Assembly (NCBI RefSeq): GCF_009936045.1 | Contig: NZ_QWEQ01000002.1 | Span: 1 to 64,000 of the forward strand | From: Emergencia sp. 1XD21-10 | Lineage (GTDB): Bacteria > Bacillota > Clostridia > Peptostreptococcales > Anaerovoracaceae | Reading direction: 5' to 3' | Length of the DNA stretch: 64,000 nucleotides | In this document: piece by piece, positions 15,903-26,964 of the stretch | Layout of the letters: each line of letters begins with the position of its first letter | Numbering within the stretch: the first letter of the stretch is position 1 | The notes under the pieces: generated by a model | The model's input: only the letters and a program-made list of their open reading frames with translations | The model's database searches: none | What the model was told of the DNA's origin: nothing | Translations under genes and position numbers: made by a program

Positions 15903-17348
15903 TTATCTAATCAAACTGTAAATCAAATCCATATCCAGTGCAGCGCGTAAATTGTCTGCAAGAATATCATACTGCACCTGCTTATACGCGTCAACATCAA
16001 ATGCCTTTACATCAGTAAAATCCACGCCTTTTTCAGCCAGAAGAGCCTCTATGACAGCTTTTGCAATTTCCTCTTTGTCAAAAATGCCGTGAATATAGGT
16101 GCCGTAAACATTTCCATCGTTTATGATATTGCCACTGGCGCCCGAGGTGCCCATGTGGATTTCATAGCCTTGATATGTTTTGCCTGACAGAGCAGCAAAA
16201 ATGCCATCTACGTCAGATAGTACCCCTGTCGCATTGGTTCTGATTTTCTCATTCCCAAATTCAGTACTGTGGGGGAGCAGACCGATTCCGCTCATCTGAC
16301 CTCCATGTTCCACACCCTTTGGATCTGACAGACTTTGTCCCAACATTTGGAATCCGCCGCAGATGCCGAAAATCGGCTTTCCCTTGGCATGGTGTTTCAA
16401 AACGGCAGCCTCAAGCCCTGACTGACGCAGCCACAAAAGATCTGCCATGGTGTTCTTTGTGCCCGGCAGTATAATGAGATCCGGATTTCCCAGCTCATGA
16501 ACCGACCCTGCGTACCTTACGCCCACCCCGTCAATATATTCAAAGGGATTAAAGTCGGTAAAATTGGATATTCTCGGCGTGCGAATGACAGCGATATCCA
16601 CAAGAACCTCACCTTTACGGTTTGCAAAGCGGTCAGTCAGACTATCCTCATCGTCAAGATCCAGTTCCATATAAGGAACTACGCCTGCCACCGGTACGGA
16701 AATGATATCTTCCAGCATGCGAAGCCCTGGTTCCAAAATTGTCACATCACCTCTGAATTTATTGATGATTACACCTTTGACTCTTTCTTTTTCTTCCTCG
16801 TCAAAGAGCAGCATAGTACCTGCTAAGGAAGCAAAAACGCCGCCTCTGTCAATATCTCCTACAAGAAGCACCGGCGCATCCGCCATCCTTGCCATGCCCA
16901 TGTTCACCAAATCTTCTTCTTTTAAGTTGATTTCCGCAGGGCTTCCCGCCCCCTCCATGACGATAACATCGTAGTCCCTGGAAAGACTCTCAAAAGCCTG
17001 TCTGATATTTTCACGAAATCTTCCTTTTTCTTTGTAAAAATCCTTTGCTGTCAGGGTGCCGTACACTTCCCCGTTGATAATGACCTGCGAGCCCTTGTCG
17101 CTGGTCGGCTTGAGCAGCACAGGGTTCATACGGCAGTCTGGTTCAATCTGACATGCCTCCGCCTGCATCACCTGCGCTCTGCCCATTTCCATACCATCTT
17201 TGGTGATAAAGGAATTCAGCGCCATATTCTGCGCTTTAAAGGGAGCTACTTTATAGCCGTCCTGCTTTAAGATTCTGCAAATTCCCGCAGTTACCACACT
17301 CTTTCCGGCATTAGAGCAGGTTCCCAGTATCATAATTGTTTTAGCCAT
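15903..17348 (-). CDS. cbiP: Cobyric acid synthase (glutamine-hydrolysing)
   Basis: 481 aa from MAKTIMI at 17348 (AGAGGA eight bases upstream). Amidates four carboxyls (b, d, e, g) of adenosylcobyrinic acid diamide. N-terminal dethiobiotin-synthetase-like ATPase domain (GTCSNAGKS near residue 8, [32 protein letters not shown]), then a triad glutamine amidotransferase domain with the nucleophile in [10 protein letters not shown] and His in YIHGIF. Complete and apparently active, in contrast to the GatD homologue of this window. Overlaps the cobD stop by 8 bp. Confidence 0.97.
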   Translation of the reverse strand: MAKTIMILGTCSNAGKSVVTAGICRILKQDGYKVAPFKAQNMALNSFITKDGMEMGRAQVMQAEACQIEPDCRMNPVLLKPTSDKGSQVIINGEVYGTLTAKDFYKEKGRFRENIRQAFESLSRDYDVIVMEGAGSPAEINLKEEDLVNMGMARMADAPVLLVGDIDRGGVFASLAGTMLLFDEEEKERVKGVIINKFRGDVTILEPGLRMLEDIISVPVAGVVPYMELDLDDEDSLTDRFANRKGEVLVDIAVIRTPRISNFTDFNPFEYIDGVGVRYAGSVHELGNPDLIILPGTKNTMADLLWLRQSGLEAAVLKHHAKGKPIFGICGGFQMLGQSLSDPKGVEHGGQMSGIGLLPHSTEFGNEKIRTNATGVLSDVDGIFAALSGKTYQGYEIHMGTSGASGNIINDGNVYGTYIHGIFDKEEIAKAVIEALLAEKGVDFTDVKAFDVDAYKQVQYDILADNLRAALDMDLIYSLIR

Positions 17349-18405
17349 GGATAGGTTCCTCTCTTCCCTCTGTAATTTCTCCAAGACAATTTAAAAAATA
17401 AATATTTTCCTCTCTGGTTCTTACAGCGATTCGGTAATACTGCTCATCAAGAGAAATATAATTGCTGCAGCTTCTTACAATAATATCAAAGGCTTCCAGT
17501 GGTTTTCGGATATCCCTGGCACTTCTGAAAAAAATATAGTTCGCCTTTGTATTATACACTTTGTAGCCCAAATCTATCAATCCTTTTACAAGAAACTCCC
17601 TATTTTCTTTGATATATGTTTTCGTTTTCTCCACAAACCCCGTCAACTTAAGTGCCGCACATCCTGCTTTTGCTGCTACAGTAGATACTGCCCAAGGCTG
17701 CAGCGTCTCTCTGATGATTTCCGCCTGTACAGTATTTGCGCAGATGCAATATCCCAGTCTAAGTCCAGCCATAGCATATATCTTTGTAAATGCCTTTAAA
17801 ATAATAACGTTTTCAAGGCGTTGCACATCAGCCACAACCGAATAGCGCTCTTCTTCGTCCAAAAACTCTGTAAAGCACTCGTCTATGACTAAAGTAACAC
17901 CGCATCTTTCACATTTCTGCGCAATGGCAAGCACCAATTCCCGCTCTGTCGGTATGCCAGTCGGATTGTTAGGATTGCAAAGAAACATCATATCCAGACT
18001 CTCATCAATAGCCTTTAGCACATCTTCCTGCAGCCGAAATCCCTTCTCCTCTGCAAGAAAGTGATAGACTACAGTACTGCCGCAAGCCTTCAGCGCCTGT
18101 TCATACTCCGAAAAAGTTGGCGCCAGAACAAGTGACTTCTGCGGTCGCAAGCCTAAAGCAATGCGAAAGATGATGTCTGCCGCCCCATTACCGCAGCAGA
18201 TACACTCTTTCGGCACACTGTGATACAAACTAAGCGCCTCAGTCAGCTCCCTGTTCTGCGGGTCAGGATAGCTTTCGTACCGGTCTATATGTTCTGCAAT
18301 CGCCGTCTTCACTTCCTCCGGCATGCCAAGAGGATTGAGATTAGCTGAAAAGTCATAGACCTTGTGGTCGTATTTATAAATATTTCCGCCATGTATTTCT
18401 TTCAT
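17341..18405 (-). CDS. cobD: L-threonine-O-3-phosphate decarboxylase (CobD, PLP enzyme)
   Basis: 354 aa, fold type I aminotransferase family. Makes (R)-1-aminopropan-2-ol phosphate, the linker of the nucleotide loop. Motifs: GGNIYKY and [10 protein letters not shown] at the N-terminus, [19 protein letters not shown], and the PLP Lys in [17 protein letters not shown]. It is close to histidinol-phosphate aminotransferase, but the N-terminal HGGN motif and position between cbiB and cbiP support CobD. Overlaps cbiP by 8 bp and cbiB by 1 bp. Confidence 0.93.
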   Translation of the reverse strand: MKEIHGGNIYKYDHKVYDFSANLNPLGMPEEVKTAIAEHIDRYESYPDPQNRELTEALSLYHSVPKECICCGNGAADIIFRIALGLRPQKSLVLAPTFSEYEQALKACGSTVVYHFLAEEKGFRLQEDVLKAIDESLDMMFLCNPNNPTGIPTERELVLAIAQKCERCGVTLVIDECFTEFLDEEERYSVVADVQRLENVIILKAFTKIYAMAGLRLGYCICANTVQAEIIRETLQPWAVSTVAAKAGCAALKLTGFVEKTKTYIKENREFLVKGLIDLGYKVYNTKANYIFFRSARDIRKPLEAFDIIVRSCSNYISLDEQYYRIAVRTREENIYFLNCLGEITEGREEPIHG

Positions 18406-19367
18406 TATAGTAACTCCAAACAGGTTCTAATCCCAAGGAAGATGATGAGGCATAAAATCGCTGCACCATACATCAGCTTCACGGTGTTTTTGATGTCGGA
18501 TGCTTCGATTGGTCTGTCATCATCGCCGATGGTCTTTTTCTTGTAAAGTTTTCCGAAGTAATATGCGTCACCGGCAAGCTGTACATGCAATGCACCAGCA
18601 CAGACAGATTCCGGATGGGCGCTGTTGGGGCTGGCGTGATTTCTTCTGTCTCTTCTGTAAATCTTCAGTCCATTCTTTGCGTCAAAGCCGGTAAAAAATG
18701 CTGCCGCCACCATAGCAAAAGCAGTCAGTCTTGCCGGAATATAATTCCAAATATCATCGCTGATGGCAGACACTTTGCCAAAATTGATATACTTCTCGTT
18801 CTTATAGCCCACCATGGAGTCCAGCGTATTAACCGCCTTATAAAGCATACCAAGGGGCGCGCCGCCCACTGCCATAAACAGCATAGGCGCAATAACGCCG
18901 TCAGAGGTGTTCTCCGCCACTGTTTCCACCACAGCCTTGGTAATCTGCCTAAAATCAAGATCTTTCGTATCTCTTCCCACAATGTAGGACAGATATTTGC
19001 GCGCACCTGCAAGATCGCCCGCCTCAATATGGTGATAAACACGCATACTCTCGTCTTTGAGCGACTTAGCCGCAAAAATCTGATAGCAAAGCAAAGTTTC
19101 CACCGCATATTTCAGATAAACATGAACCATTGCAGCTGCCTGCAGCAGCCCCCAGCATAACCCGAAGGTCAGCACAGGAACACTTACTGCCAGCACCGCT
19201 CCTGCTGCGATTTCACCGCCTTTGTTCTTTGGAAACAAAGCACGAAGCAGCTTTTCTCCCTTCGTAATGAAAAAGCCAATCAGGCGAATGGGGTGCGGCA
19301 GCCACGGCGGATCGCCAAAAAGACAGTCCAGCAAAAAAGCAATTAAAATGATGATGACTGTTTCCAT
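18405..19367 (-). CDS. cbiB: Adenosylcobinamide-phosphate synthase, membrane protein CbiB
   Basis: 320 aa integral membrane protein that attaches aminopropanol phosphate to adenosylcobyric acid. Begins with the family hallmark DCLFGDPPWLPHPIRLIG, then several hydrophobic spans, ENTSDGVIAPMLF, YKAVNTLDSMVGY and SAHPESVCAGALHVQLAG. Overlaps cobD by one base and cbiA by 25 bp. Confidence 0.96.
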   Translation of the reverse strand: METVIIILIAFLLDCLFGDPPWLPHPIRLIGFFITKGEKLLRALFPKNKGGEIAAGAVLAVSVPVLTFGLCWGLLQAAAMVHVYLKYAVETLLCYQIFAAKSLKDESMRVYHHIEAGDLAGARKYLSYIVGRDTKDLDFRQITKAVVETVAENTSDGVIAPMLFMAVGGAPLGMLYKAVNTLDSMVGYKNEKYINFGKVSAISDDIWNYIPARLTAFAMVAAAFFTGFDAKNGLKIYRRDRRNHASPNSAHPESVCAGALHVQLAGDAYYFGKLYKKKTIGDDDRPIEASDIKNTVKLMYGAAILCLIIFLGIRTCLELL

Positions 19368-20716
19368 CTATATGCCTCACATTTCCTTACAAAATTCTCC
19401 CCAAAAGCAGGATTGCTCCACAGGTGAATATGGGGATATCCAGCGAAAATTGTCTCACTGCTGCAGACAGCCTGCCAGTGTCTCTTTCCCTTTTCCGCAG
19501 TAAAACCTTCACCGTTCATATCACTGTCACTGTAGTGAAACTCATGGCAGGCAATGGTGTCCCCTTTCCCGCACATTAGATTGTCACTGTTTGCAGTCAG
19601 CGTTTTATATCCAAAGCGAACCAGACTTTTCGTCATCACAGATTGACCGGAAAGAACGCCCGCCATGGGAAAGATTTTTCCGTCTTTTTCTATGGACTTT
19701 CCCAGATACATAAAGCCGCCGCATTCTGCATAAACCGGCATGCCGCCGGCTGCTGCGCTTCTGACAGACTCAAGCATCGACTCATTAGAAGACAGCTCGT
19801 AAAGATACTCCTCTGGATAGCCGCCGCCTAAAATCACGCCGCTAATCCCGTCTGGAAGTTCTTTGTCCATAAGGGGTGAAAAAGGTATCAACTCCGCCCC
19901 CATTTTTTTAAGTAAAGTAAAATTGTCCTCGTAATAAAAACAAAAAGCTTTATCGCGGGCTACCCCAATGGAGACCGGCTTTTCCAATACCTGTGGTACG
20001 CAGATTTCCTCGCACTCTATTTCAGCCGCCGACTGTGCCAGCTCTAAAATTCCTTCCAAATCCAGCGTTTCGGCAGCCACCTTTCCCAAGACTTCCATCT
20101 TTTCTTTCAGGTTTTCTATTTCTTCGGCAGTAACCAGTCCCAGATGTCTGCTGCCAATTTCCGCCTCAGGAAGCTTTGGAAGATATCCATAGCAGCGCAA
20201 ATGAAGTTTTTCTTCAATCATCTCTTTATAAAAAGGATACATAGCTTTTGAGCAGTGGTTTAGAATCACCCCCGCTATCCGATTCTCTGCAAAATTGATA
20301 TATCCAGAAAGCTCCGCCAAAAGGGACAGGCTCTTTCCCCTGACCCCTGTAATGAGAATCTCCGGCGTTTCTGTCACTCTTGCAATGTGGTTAGCCGAAC
20401 AGGTGTCATCAGAAAACCCCAAACCGTCATACATGCCCATAACCCCTTCTATGACAGCAATATCCGAACCCTTTCCATTTTCGGAAAGCAGGTATTTCAC
20501 CGTATTTTCACCGCACAGAAATAAATCCAGATTTCTGGATTTTGTTCCCAAAATCTCACTGTGAAACATAGGGTCGATATAATCGGGACCGCATTTAAAG
20601 CTGGCGGCTTTGATGTTTCTGCTGTAAAGCGCCTGTAAAAGAGAGCAGGTCACAGTGGTTTTACCACAGCCGCTGCCACTTCCTACCAGCATAATTCGAC
20701 TTACTTTAGTTTTCAA
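19343..20716 (-). CDS. cbiA: Cobyrinic acid a,c-diamide synthase
   Basis: About 457 aa if translation begins at the TTG at 20716, which has AAAGGAG at suitable distance. The frame stays open to 20797, but that would overlap the upstream gene by 92 bp. Uses glutamine and ATP to amidate the a and c side chains before adenosylation. N-terminal ATPase domain: GSGSGCGKTT, FKCGPDYIDPMFH, IEGVMGMYDG. C-terminal glutaminase: YAECGGFMYLG and a HEFHYS motif. Overlaps cbiET by 11 bp. Confidence 0.95.
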   Translation of the reverse strand: MKTKVSRIMLVGSGSGCGKTTVTCSLLQALYSRNIKAASFKCGPDYIDPMFHSEILGTKSRNLDLFLCGENTVKYLLSENGKGSDIAVIEGVMGMYDGLGFSDDTCSANHIARVTETPEILITGVRGKSLSLLAELSGYINFAENRIAGVILNHCSKAMYPFYKEMIEEKLHLRCYGYLPKLPEAEIGSRHLGLVTAEEIENLKEKMEVLGKVAAETLDLEGILELAQSAAEIECEEICVPQVLEKPVSIGVARDKAFCFYYEDNFTLLKKMGAELIPFSPLMDKELPDGISGVILGGGYPEEYLYELSSNESMLESVRSAAAGGMPVYAECGGFMYLGKSIEKDGKIFPMAGVLSGQSVMTKSLVRFGYKTLTANSDNLMCGKGDTIACHEFHYSDSDMNGEGFTAEKGKRHWQAVCSSETIFAGYPHIHLWSNPAFGENFVRKCEAYRWKQSSSF

Positions 20717-21908
20717 GTTTCCTTGCTCCTTTGATGATATATACCGGATTGTCTGCCTGCATAAGATGATAATTTCCCAGTTTTTTTGCGGTGGCAATGT
20801 TGGCGCAGACTACCTCAGTTGCCATCTGCAGCTCCTTAAACACCTCAGTTGCCTGAGAAATGGTTTCCAGCGTTACCGCAGTGACTGCAAAGACTGCTGC
20901 CGGATTTTTTGCAAGAACGGCTTCCATAATCTCTGTGAGATTTCCTGTGCTGCCACCGATAAACACCTTGTCAGCAGGCGGAAAATCAGAAAGACCATCG
21001 GGCGCCAGCGCATTCCTTATTACAATGTTTCCTGCACCGGTTGCCGCCATGTTCTGTTTTACCAGTTCCACCCCTTCAGAATTTTTTTCCACTGCGTAAA
21101 CCGTGGATTCAAAAGCTTTGTACGCCATTGCGCAGGTCACAGAGCCAGTGCCTGCTCCAATATCGTAAACAACATCGGTCGGCTCTATTTCCAAGGCTGA
21201 CAGCACTAAGTTCCGTACAGCTTCCTTCGTCATAGGACTCTTTCCTCTGACAAAATCCTCATCTTTTAAGGTTTTATATCGGTTTGCATAATTTTTATTC
21301 TCGACAACTATAACTGACAAGTCGTCAAATTCCATCTCCGCAAAATCCGCTGGGTTTCCCGTCAATATTCTCTCTTCTTCAAGGGATAAATTTTCTCCGA
21401 TATACATCGTAACATTGGAGAGTCCCGCCTTACGCAGCTGCTTTGCAATATCCTGTACCTTAAGCGTGCCTCCTGTCAGAGCAAACACCTTTTCATGATA
21501 GCAAACATATGGCACGATAGATTTGTTTCTGCCGTGAAGACTTACCGTCTTTATATCCTCATAGCCCAGTTTCAGTTTTGCCATAAAACAGGACAAACTG
21601 CCGATACCGCTGATAAATTCCATCTCAATTTCGGGTCTTACATTTTTTGCTATGGTGGATGCAATGCTGTAAAATCCCGTATCGCCGGAAGCTGCAACAC
21701 ATATGATTATAGGTTCTTTCCCATGGGCGTTAATATAAGAAACAGTGTCCATAACTCCCATCACCTGCACCTTGTCAGTCAGCGCCGAAAGCGAATCATA
21801 AAGTCTGCCTGCTGTCAGCACCAAATCGGCAGAACGTACCGCCTGTATCATCTTGTCTGTATAAAGATCCGCAGCCCCCGGACCTGCGCCTGCAACAATT
21901 ACTTTCAT
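20706..21908 (-). CDS. cbiET: Fused cobalt-precorrin-7 methyltransferase/decarboxylase CbiE-CbiT
   Basis: 400 aa fusion (CobL-like). Residues about 1-200 are the CbiE tetrapyrrole methylase (GAGPGAADLYT, SGDTGFYS, GISS-like loop GIGSLSCF) that methylates C-5. Residues about 215-400 are the CbiT Rossmann methyltransferase/decarboxylase (YDIGAGTGSVTCAMA for SAM binding) acting at C-15 and on the C-12 acetate. In many Clostridia these are two genes; here they are one. Located 10 bp after hemL. Confidence 0.95.
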   Translation of the reverse strand: MKVIVAGAGPGAADLYTDKMIQAVRSADLVLTAGRLYDSLSALTDKVQVMGVMDTVSYINAHGKEPIIICVAASGDTGFYSIASTIAKNVRPEIEMEFISGIGSLSCFMAKLKLGYEDIKTVSLHGRNKSIVPYVCYHEKVFALTGGTLKVQDIAKQLRKAGLSNVTMYIGENLSLEEERILTGNPADFAEMEFDDLSVIVVENKNYANRYKTLKDEDFVRGKSPMTKEAVRNLVLSALEIEPTDVVYDIGAGTGSVTCAMAYKAFESTVYAVEKNSEGVELVKQNMAATGAGNIVIRNALAPDGLSDFPPADKVFIGGSTGNLTEIMEAVLAKNPAAVFAVTAVTLETISQATEVFKELQMATEVVCANIATAKKLGNYHLMQADNPVYIIKGARKLEN

Positions 21909-21917
21909 AAAACTTCC

Positions 21918-23180
21918 CTATTTCTTCAATGCCTTTTTATAAGACTCAATGGTGAAATCCAGTTCTTCTTTTGTAAAACAGCTGTTTATGAACATCGCCT
22001 CATACTGTGACGGTGCCACGTAGATGCCTGCCTCAAGAAGCTCTTTGAACACGTGACCAAATCCCTGCGTGTCCGATTTGCAAGCGCTGTCATAATCTGT
22101 GACAGGCTCCTTTGTATAAAACATGCAGACCAGCGAGCCTATGTGATTTACCGTAAAGCCGCTGGCGCTGCGCAGACCGTCTGCCAGATACTGTCCCATT
22201 TCATTGATTCGATCATAAATGGAAGGGTTAACTAGCAGCTGCTGCAGTGTTTCAATGCCTGCAGTCATAGCGATAGGATTTCCCGATAAAGTTCCTGCCT
22301 GATACACACTGCCAAGAGGTGAAACACATTCCATAATTTCCCTTCTGCCCCCATAGGCTCCCACCGGCATACCGCCGCCGATAATCTTTCCATAGGTCAC
22401 TAAATCCGGCGTCACACCGAAGTACGCAGCAGCTCCTCCAAAAGCAAGACGAAAACCCGTTATCACTTCATCAAAAATCAAAAGTGCACCGAATCGGTCG
22501 CATAAATTACGCAGCCCCTGTAAAAATCCAGGTTCTGCAGGTACAACGCCCATATTTGCAGCTGTCGGCTCCACAATGACGCAAGCAATATCGTCTCTGT
22601 TTTTTTTCATGAGAAACTCTACACTGGCAAGGTCATTATACCGCGCAAGGAGTGTATCCGCTGCTGCACCGCAGGTTACACCTGCGCTATCCGGATCGCC
22701 AAAGGTCATGGCGCCGGAGCCTGCCTTTACCAGCATAGCATCGCTGTGTCCGTGATAGCAGCCTTCGAATTTGATAATCTTGCTCTTTTTCGTATAGCCT
22801 CTGGCAAGGCGCAGCGCACTCATGACTGCCTCAGTACCACTGTTTACCATACGAATCATTTCTACGTGAGGAATATTGTCGCAAATCAGTTCTGCCAGTT
22901 CCACCTCAAGTTCTGTGCATGCACCGAAGCTGAGACCCTTGCTGACTCTCTGCTGTACAGCGGCAATCACTTTCGGATCTGCATGACCTAAAATCATCGG
23001 GCCCCAAGAGCCCACATAGTCAAGATACTCATTTCCTTCGATATCGTAAATTTTATTGCCGCAAGCTTTTTCAATAAATCGCGGTGTTAAACCTACGGAC
23101 TTAAAGGCTCTTACCGGACTGTTGACACCGCCGGGCATTACCTTTTTTGCTCTGTCAAATAGCTGCTGTGAACTCTTCAT
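21918..23180 (-). CDS. hemL: Glutamate-1-semialdehyde 2,1-aminomutase
   Basis: 420 aa PLP enzyme that makes 5-aminolevulinate from glutamate-1-semialdehyde. Motifs: [52 protein letters not shown] and the PLP Lys in [17 protein letters not shown]. With hemA it forms the C5 route. One-base overlap with hemB. In this operon it feeds corrin synthesis rather than haem, since no late haem gene is seen. Confidence 0.98.
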   Translation of the reverse strand: MKSSQQLFDRAKKVMPGGVNSPVRAFKSVGLTPRFIEKACGNKIYDIEGNEYLDYVGSWGPMILGHADPKVIAAVQQRVSKGLSFGACTELEVELAELICDNIPHVEMIRMVNSGTEAVMSALRLARGYTKKSKIIKFEGCYHGHSDAMLVKAGSGAMTFGDPDSAGVTCGAAADTLLARYNDLASVEFLMKKNRDDIACVIVEPTAANMGVVPAEPGFLQGLRNLCDRFGALLIFDEVITGFRLAFGGAAAYFGVTPDLVTYGKIIGGGMPVGAYGGRREIMECVSPLGSVYQAGTLSGNPIAMTAGIETLQQLLVNPSIYDRINEMGQYLADGLRSASGFTVNHIGSLVCMFYTKEPVTDYDSACKSDTQGFGHVFKELLEAGIYVAPSQYEAMFINSCFTKEELDFTIESYKKALKK

Positions 23181-24160
23181 TAGCCGATATCTCCTCTCTT
23201 TATCGCATCTGCAATTTCCATGGCATAATAGGTCATGATGATGTCTGCACCTGCACGGTACATGGAAACTGCCGTTTCACACATGATGCCGTACTCATCC
23301 ACAAGCCCTGCTTTGCCAGCATTTTTTATCATAGCATATTCACCGCTGACGCTGTAGGTTGCAATTGGCAGATTGGTTTCATAAGAAAGCTCTCTGATTA
23401 CATCCAGATAGGAAAGCGCCGGCTTTACCATGAGAATATCTGCCCCTTCTTGTTCATCAATGATTGCCTCTTTCATACCCTCCTTAATGTTATGAAAATC
23501 CATCTGATAGGTTTTTCTATCGCCAAAAGAAGGTGCGCTGCCTGCAGCTTCACGGAACGGACCGTAAAATTTTGAAGCGTATTTCACTGCATAGCTCATA
23601 ATCGGCACGTTTTTAAAGCTATTTTCGTCAAGACCTGCGCGAATCGCAGCAATTCTTCCGTCCATCATGTCAGAAGGTGCAACCATATCAGCGCCTGCCG
23701 CCGCATGAGAAACTGCCGTAGCCGCCAGATATTTCAAAGTTTCGTCATTGTCTACGTCATGTCCGCAAAGAATACCACAATGTCCATGGGAAGTATATTC
23801 ACACATACACACATCGGTAATCACATAAATCTGATCTCCGTATTCTTCCTTTATCGCGCGTACAGCCTGCTGAACCACGCCGTTTTCGGCATAAGCCTGA
23901 CTGCCCTTCTCGTCTTTTTCCTTTGGAATACCAAACAGCAGCACCTTATTAACGCCGTGCTGCAAACATTGGTCGATGACTTCCTTTGCTCTATCCGGGC
24001 TGTAACGATACTGCCCTTCCATCGCGGAAATTTCAGCTTTTATATCAGTTCCTTCTTCAAAGAAAATAGGATAAATCAGGCTGTCAGCTGACACCCTGGT
24101 CTCCCGCACCATACCGCGAATCAGCGGATTTGCTCTAAGTCTTCTCGGTCTGTTAATCAT
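23180..24160 (-). CDS. hemB: Porphobilinogen synthase (5-aminolevulinate dehydratase)
   Basis: 326 aa. Condenses two 5-aminolevulinates. The active-site Cys cluster [14 protein letters not shown] marks the zinc-dependent type, and the two Schiff-base Lys lie in MSYAVKYAS and [11 protein letters not shown]-terminal RPRRLR and DLIYPIF-like segment are typical. Overlaps the cobA-hemD end by 8 bp. Confidence 0.98.
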   Translation of the reverse strand: MINRPRRLRANPLIRGMVRETRVSADSLIYPIFFEEGTDIKAEISAMEGQYRYSPDRAKEVIDQCLQHGVNKVLLFGIPKEKDEKGSQAYAENGVVQQAVRAIKEEYGDQIYVITDVCMCEYTSHGHCGILCGHDVDNDETLKYLAATAVSHAAAGADMVAPSDMMDGRIAAIRAGLDENSFKNVPIMSYAVKYASKFYGPFREAAGSAPSFGDRKTYQMDFHNIKEGMKEAIIDEQEGADILMVKPALSYLDVIRELSYETNLPIATYSVSGEYAMIKNAGKAGLVDEYGIMCETAVSMYRAGADIIMTYYAMEIADAIKRGDIG

Positions 24161-25628
24161 TGCACTTACTCCTTACCTTTTCTACCATACTATCGATAGT
24201 AGCTACCTTTGAAACGACTGTATCAAAGCCAAACCTTGCGGCTTCTGCTGCAGTCTGTTTTCCAATGCAAAGGGCTTTTACCCCTGCAAAATGATCTCTG
24301 CTCTGTGTCTTCACAAAACCATCTACACAGGATTTACTTGTAAAAGTCACATAGTCCCAGTCTTCCAGATTTGTAATCTCCTCATGTTCTACATATGCGG
24401 TATCGTAAACCGGGTAATCCAGATACGTTATTTCTCCTGCATCAAGAGCTTCAGTCAAATCAGCTGTTCCTATCTTTGCCCGCAGCAGCAGCACCTTGCT
24501 GTCTTTGTCCACAAAGCCCGTTGCAACCATCTCTCGTCCCAAAGTTTCACCGTCGTACACAGAAGGCAGAAAATCTGCTGTCAGACCGAATTCCTTCAGG
24601 GCAGCTGCTGTAGCACTGCCGATACAAGCAAAGCGCTTGCCGGAAACCACCCGAACATCTTTCCCCTGCTCCAAAAGCCAACTGAAGAAGGAGAGAACGC
24701 CCTCGGTACTGGTAAATACGAGGGTATCATATCCTTCAAAATCAGGTGCCATAGGTCTGATAAAATCAGTCCTGATACAAGGATATAGCTTCGTTTCCGC
24801 ACCCAGATTCCGCAGCTTTTGTTCTAGCTTTGAAGCTTTACTTTTTGGCTGTGTCACCAGAATTCGTCTGCCCTTAAGTGGTCTTCCATCAAACCAGTCA
24901 AATCTGTCCGAGAGAGAACAAACCCTGCCCACAGCAATGACTGCTGGAGATTTCACCCCATTACGCCTTACAGCTTCTTCTATATGTGCTAAATCTGAAA
25001 TGAACTTTCTCTGCTTTGTATAGGTTCCATTTTCGATCACAGCGCAAGGCATGTCTTCTTCCATACCTGCAAGAAGCAAACCTTTTGCAATGCGGCCCAC
25101 TGTCGACACACTCATCATAAAAATCAGTGTTCCTTTGAGCCGTACCAGCGCGTCAAAATCGATAGCAAGATCGGCGCCTTCCTTTGCATGCCCTGTAATA
25201 ATGTGCAGCGACGAGCAAAAATCTCTGTGAGTTACTGGAATGCCTGCATAGGCCGGCACTGAAATAGAAGATGTGATGCCCGGTACTACTTCAAAGGGGA
25301 TTCTGTTATCTGCCAATAGCTCCAGTTCTTCTCCCCCTCTGCCGAAGACAAATGGGTCGCCGCCTTTGAGCCGCACTACTTTTTGACCGGCCTGCGCCTC
25401 TCTCAGAAGGATTTTGTTGATTTCATGCTGGGGAACTGGATGATTGCCTACATTTTTACCTACGTCGATGCGTCTGCAGCAATCTGGAATCAGTTCCATA
25501 ATACTTTCACTGACTAACCGGTCGTAGACGATAACGTCCGCTTCCTCAATCAGCCGTACAGCCTTCACTGTAAGCAGTTCCTTATCTCCTGGACCTGCAC
25601 CTACTAAATATACGATTCCTGTGCCCAT
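24153..25628 (-). CDS. cobA-hemD: Fused uroporphyrinogen-III C-methyltransferase and uroporphyrinogen-III synthase
   Basis: 491 aa bifunctional protein. Residues about 1-245: SUMT/CobA ([37 protein letters not shown]), which methylates uroporphyrinogen III at C-2 and C-7 to precorrin-2. Residues about 250-491: HemD synthase ([36 protein letters not shown]), which closes and inverts ring D. This CobA-HemD fusion is common in Clostridia. AAGGAGG stands five bases before the ATG; 25-bp overlap with hemC. Confidence 0.97.
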   Translation of the reverse strand: MGTGIVYLVGAGPGDKELLTVKAVRLIEEADVIVYDRLVSESIMELIPDCCRRIDVGKNVGNHPVPQHEINKILLREAQAGQKVVRLKGGDPFVFGRGGEELELLADNRIPFEVVPGITSSISVPAYAGIPVTHRDFCSSLHIITGHAKEGADLAIDFDALVRLKGTLIFMMSVSTVGRIAKGLLLAGMEEDMPCAVIENGTYTKQRKFISDLAHIEEAVRRNGVKSPAVIAVGRVCSLSDRFDWFDGRPLKGRRILVTQPKSKASKLEQKLRNLGAETKLYPCIRTDFIRPMAPDFEGYDTLVFTSTEGVLSFFSWLLEQGKDVRVVSGKRFACIGSATAAALKEFGLTADFLPSVYDGETLGREMVATGFVDKDSKVLLLRAKIGTADLTEALDAGEITYLDYPVYDTAYVEHEEITNLEDWDYVTFTSKSCVDGFVKTQSRDHFAGVKALCIGKQTAAEAARFGFDTVVSKVATIDSMVEKVRSKCND

Positions 25629-26500
25629 GCGCTGCCTCCTTTCATCCTCAGAGCAAGCTCTCTTCCCAGACTCTCACCCTGATATTTGCTGCCCTTTATT
25701 TCATCTATGTATTGGTTCTCTTCTTCGTCTACATAATAGCCCTTTATAGTGATTTCATCACCGTTAATTACAGCATATGCTGCAACCGGTGAACTGCAGC
25801 CGCCGTCCAAAGTCCGGACAAAACTTCTTTCTGCCAATGCGACTAATCTCGCCTCTTCATCTGCGAAATCCTTAAGAAAAGGAACCTCATAACCCTTCCT
25901 TCCCTGTACTGCCAAAATTCCCTGACATGCAGCCGGCAGAATTTCCTCAGTGGAAAACAGCTTGCTGATTCGCGCTTCAAGGTTTAGCCTCTTCAGCCCA
26001 GCATAAGCTAAAATAATAGCGTCATACTGTCCTTCGTCCAGTTTTGCAAGGCGTGTCTGCACATTGCCTCTAATCGGTCTGATATCCGCTGTCTGATACA
26101 GTTTCTGCGCCTGTAATTTCCTTCTCTTTGAAGAGCAGCCTATGATTGGATTTTGCGGCAGCCTTTCGAGACCTGCCCTCAGAACCAGCGCATCTCTTGG
26201 GTCTTCTCTTTCGGAAAACGCCAGAAGCGGCAAATCGCCATCCACCTCCATCGGCATATCCTTCAGACTATGCACTGTTAAATCAACTCTTTTCTCCATC
26301 AAAGCCTTATCCAGCTCCTTGACGAAAAGACCTTTCCCTCCAATTTGATCCAACGTTTTATCTAATATGATGTCGCCGGTGGTCTTCATAGTCACCAATC
26401 CGACATCAATGGTGCTGTCGAATTTTCTAATGGCATCTATCACCATCTCTGACTGAATCACAGCCAGCTTGCTTTCTCTGCTTCCTACGATTACTTTCAT
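25604..26500 (-). CDS. hemC: Hydroxymethylbilane synthase (porphobilinogen deaminase)
   Basis: 298 aa. Polymerises four porphobilinogens. GSRESKLAVIQ at the N-terminus, KDMPME, SSKRRKLQ, RGNVQTRLAKLDEGQYDAIILA, and the dipyrromethane cofactor Cys in LDGGCSSPVAAY. Start codon overlaps the stop of the precorrin-2 dehydrogenase (TGATG). Confidence 0.98.
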   Translation of the reverse strand: MKVIVGSRESKLAVIQSEMVIDAIRKFDSTIDVGLVTMKTTGDIILDKTLDQIGGKGLFVKELDKALMEKRVDLTVHSLKDMPMEVDGDLPLLAFSEREDPRDALVLRAGLERLPQNPIIGCSSKRRKLQAQKLYQTADIRPIRGNVQTRLAKLDEGQYDAIILAYAGLKRLNLEARISKLFSTEEILPAACQGILAVQGRKGYEVPFLKDFADEEARLVALAERSFVRTLDGGCSSPVAAYAVINGDEITIKGYYVDEEENQYIDEIKGSKYQGESLGRELALRMKGGSAWAQESYI

Positions 26501-26964
26501 CAGTATGCCTTTCCTTTTATGATTTCTCTTACTTTTGCTGCAGCTCTTTTCGTAACGCTGTGAGAAAGTCCGCTACCGCAGATACCTGCAGTAACCTCAT
26601 CTCCCGCTGCGACAGCCGGAAAATAAAATGTACACTCTGCCCTATTATCACAGACACTTACCAAAATGTTCCGTTTCTTTGCCGCATCTCCAATCTGCTT
26701 GTTTACCTGTCTGTTATCAGTACAGGCAAGCACCATATAGCAGTCATGCAAATATTCTTCATTATAAATGTCCGTAATCAAAGTCAGTCTGTCATTTGCC
26801 GTCAGATTTTTCAGCGCCTGGGAAGTCTCCGGCGCTATGACAGTAATTTCAAAATCAAATTCCAGCAGAGTTTTAACTCTTCTGGTTGCGATATTGCCGC
26901 CGCCAAATACAACTACCATCTTCCCCTCAGATGGTACAAAGACCGGAAAATATCTATTTTTCAT
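26500..26964 (-). CDS. Precorrin-2 dehydrogenase (sirohaem synthase N-terminal type)
   Basis: 154 aa, corresponding to the NAD-binding and dimerisation part of CysG/Met8. Oxidises precorrin-2 to sirohydrochlorin, which CbiK then loads with cobalt. FPVFVPSEGKMVVVFGGGNIATRRV is the Rossmann motif, followed by ACTDNRQVN and CTFYFPAV. No C-terminal ferrochelatase half is needed because cbiK is present. Also usable for sirohaem. Overlaps cbiJ by 11 bp and hemC by 1 bp. Confidence 0.93.
   Translation of the reverse strand: MKNRYFPVFVPSEGKMVVVFGGGNIATRRVKTLLEFDFEITVIAPETSQALKNLTANDRLTLITDIYNEEYLHDCYMVLACTDNRQVNKQIGDAAKKRNILVSVCDNRAECTFYFPAVAAGDEVTAGICGSGLSHSVTKRAAAKVREIIKGKAY

Noticed and set aside
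18725-19108. Minus-strand 127-residue frame within cbiB
   Set aside because: A shifted shadow of the conserved cbiB frame, rich in Arg and Trp as expected for an out-of-frame translation.
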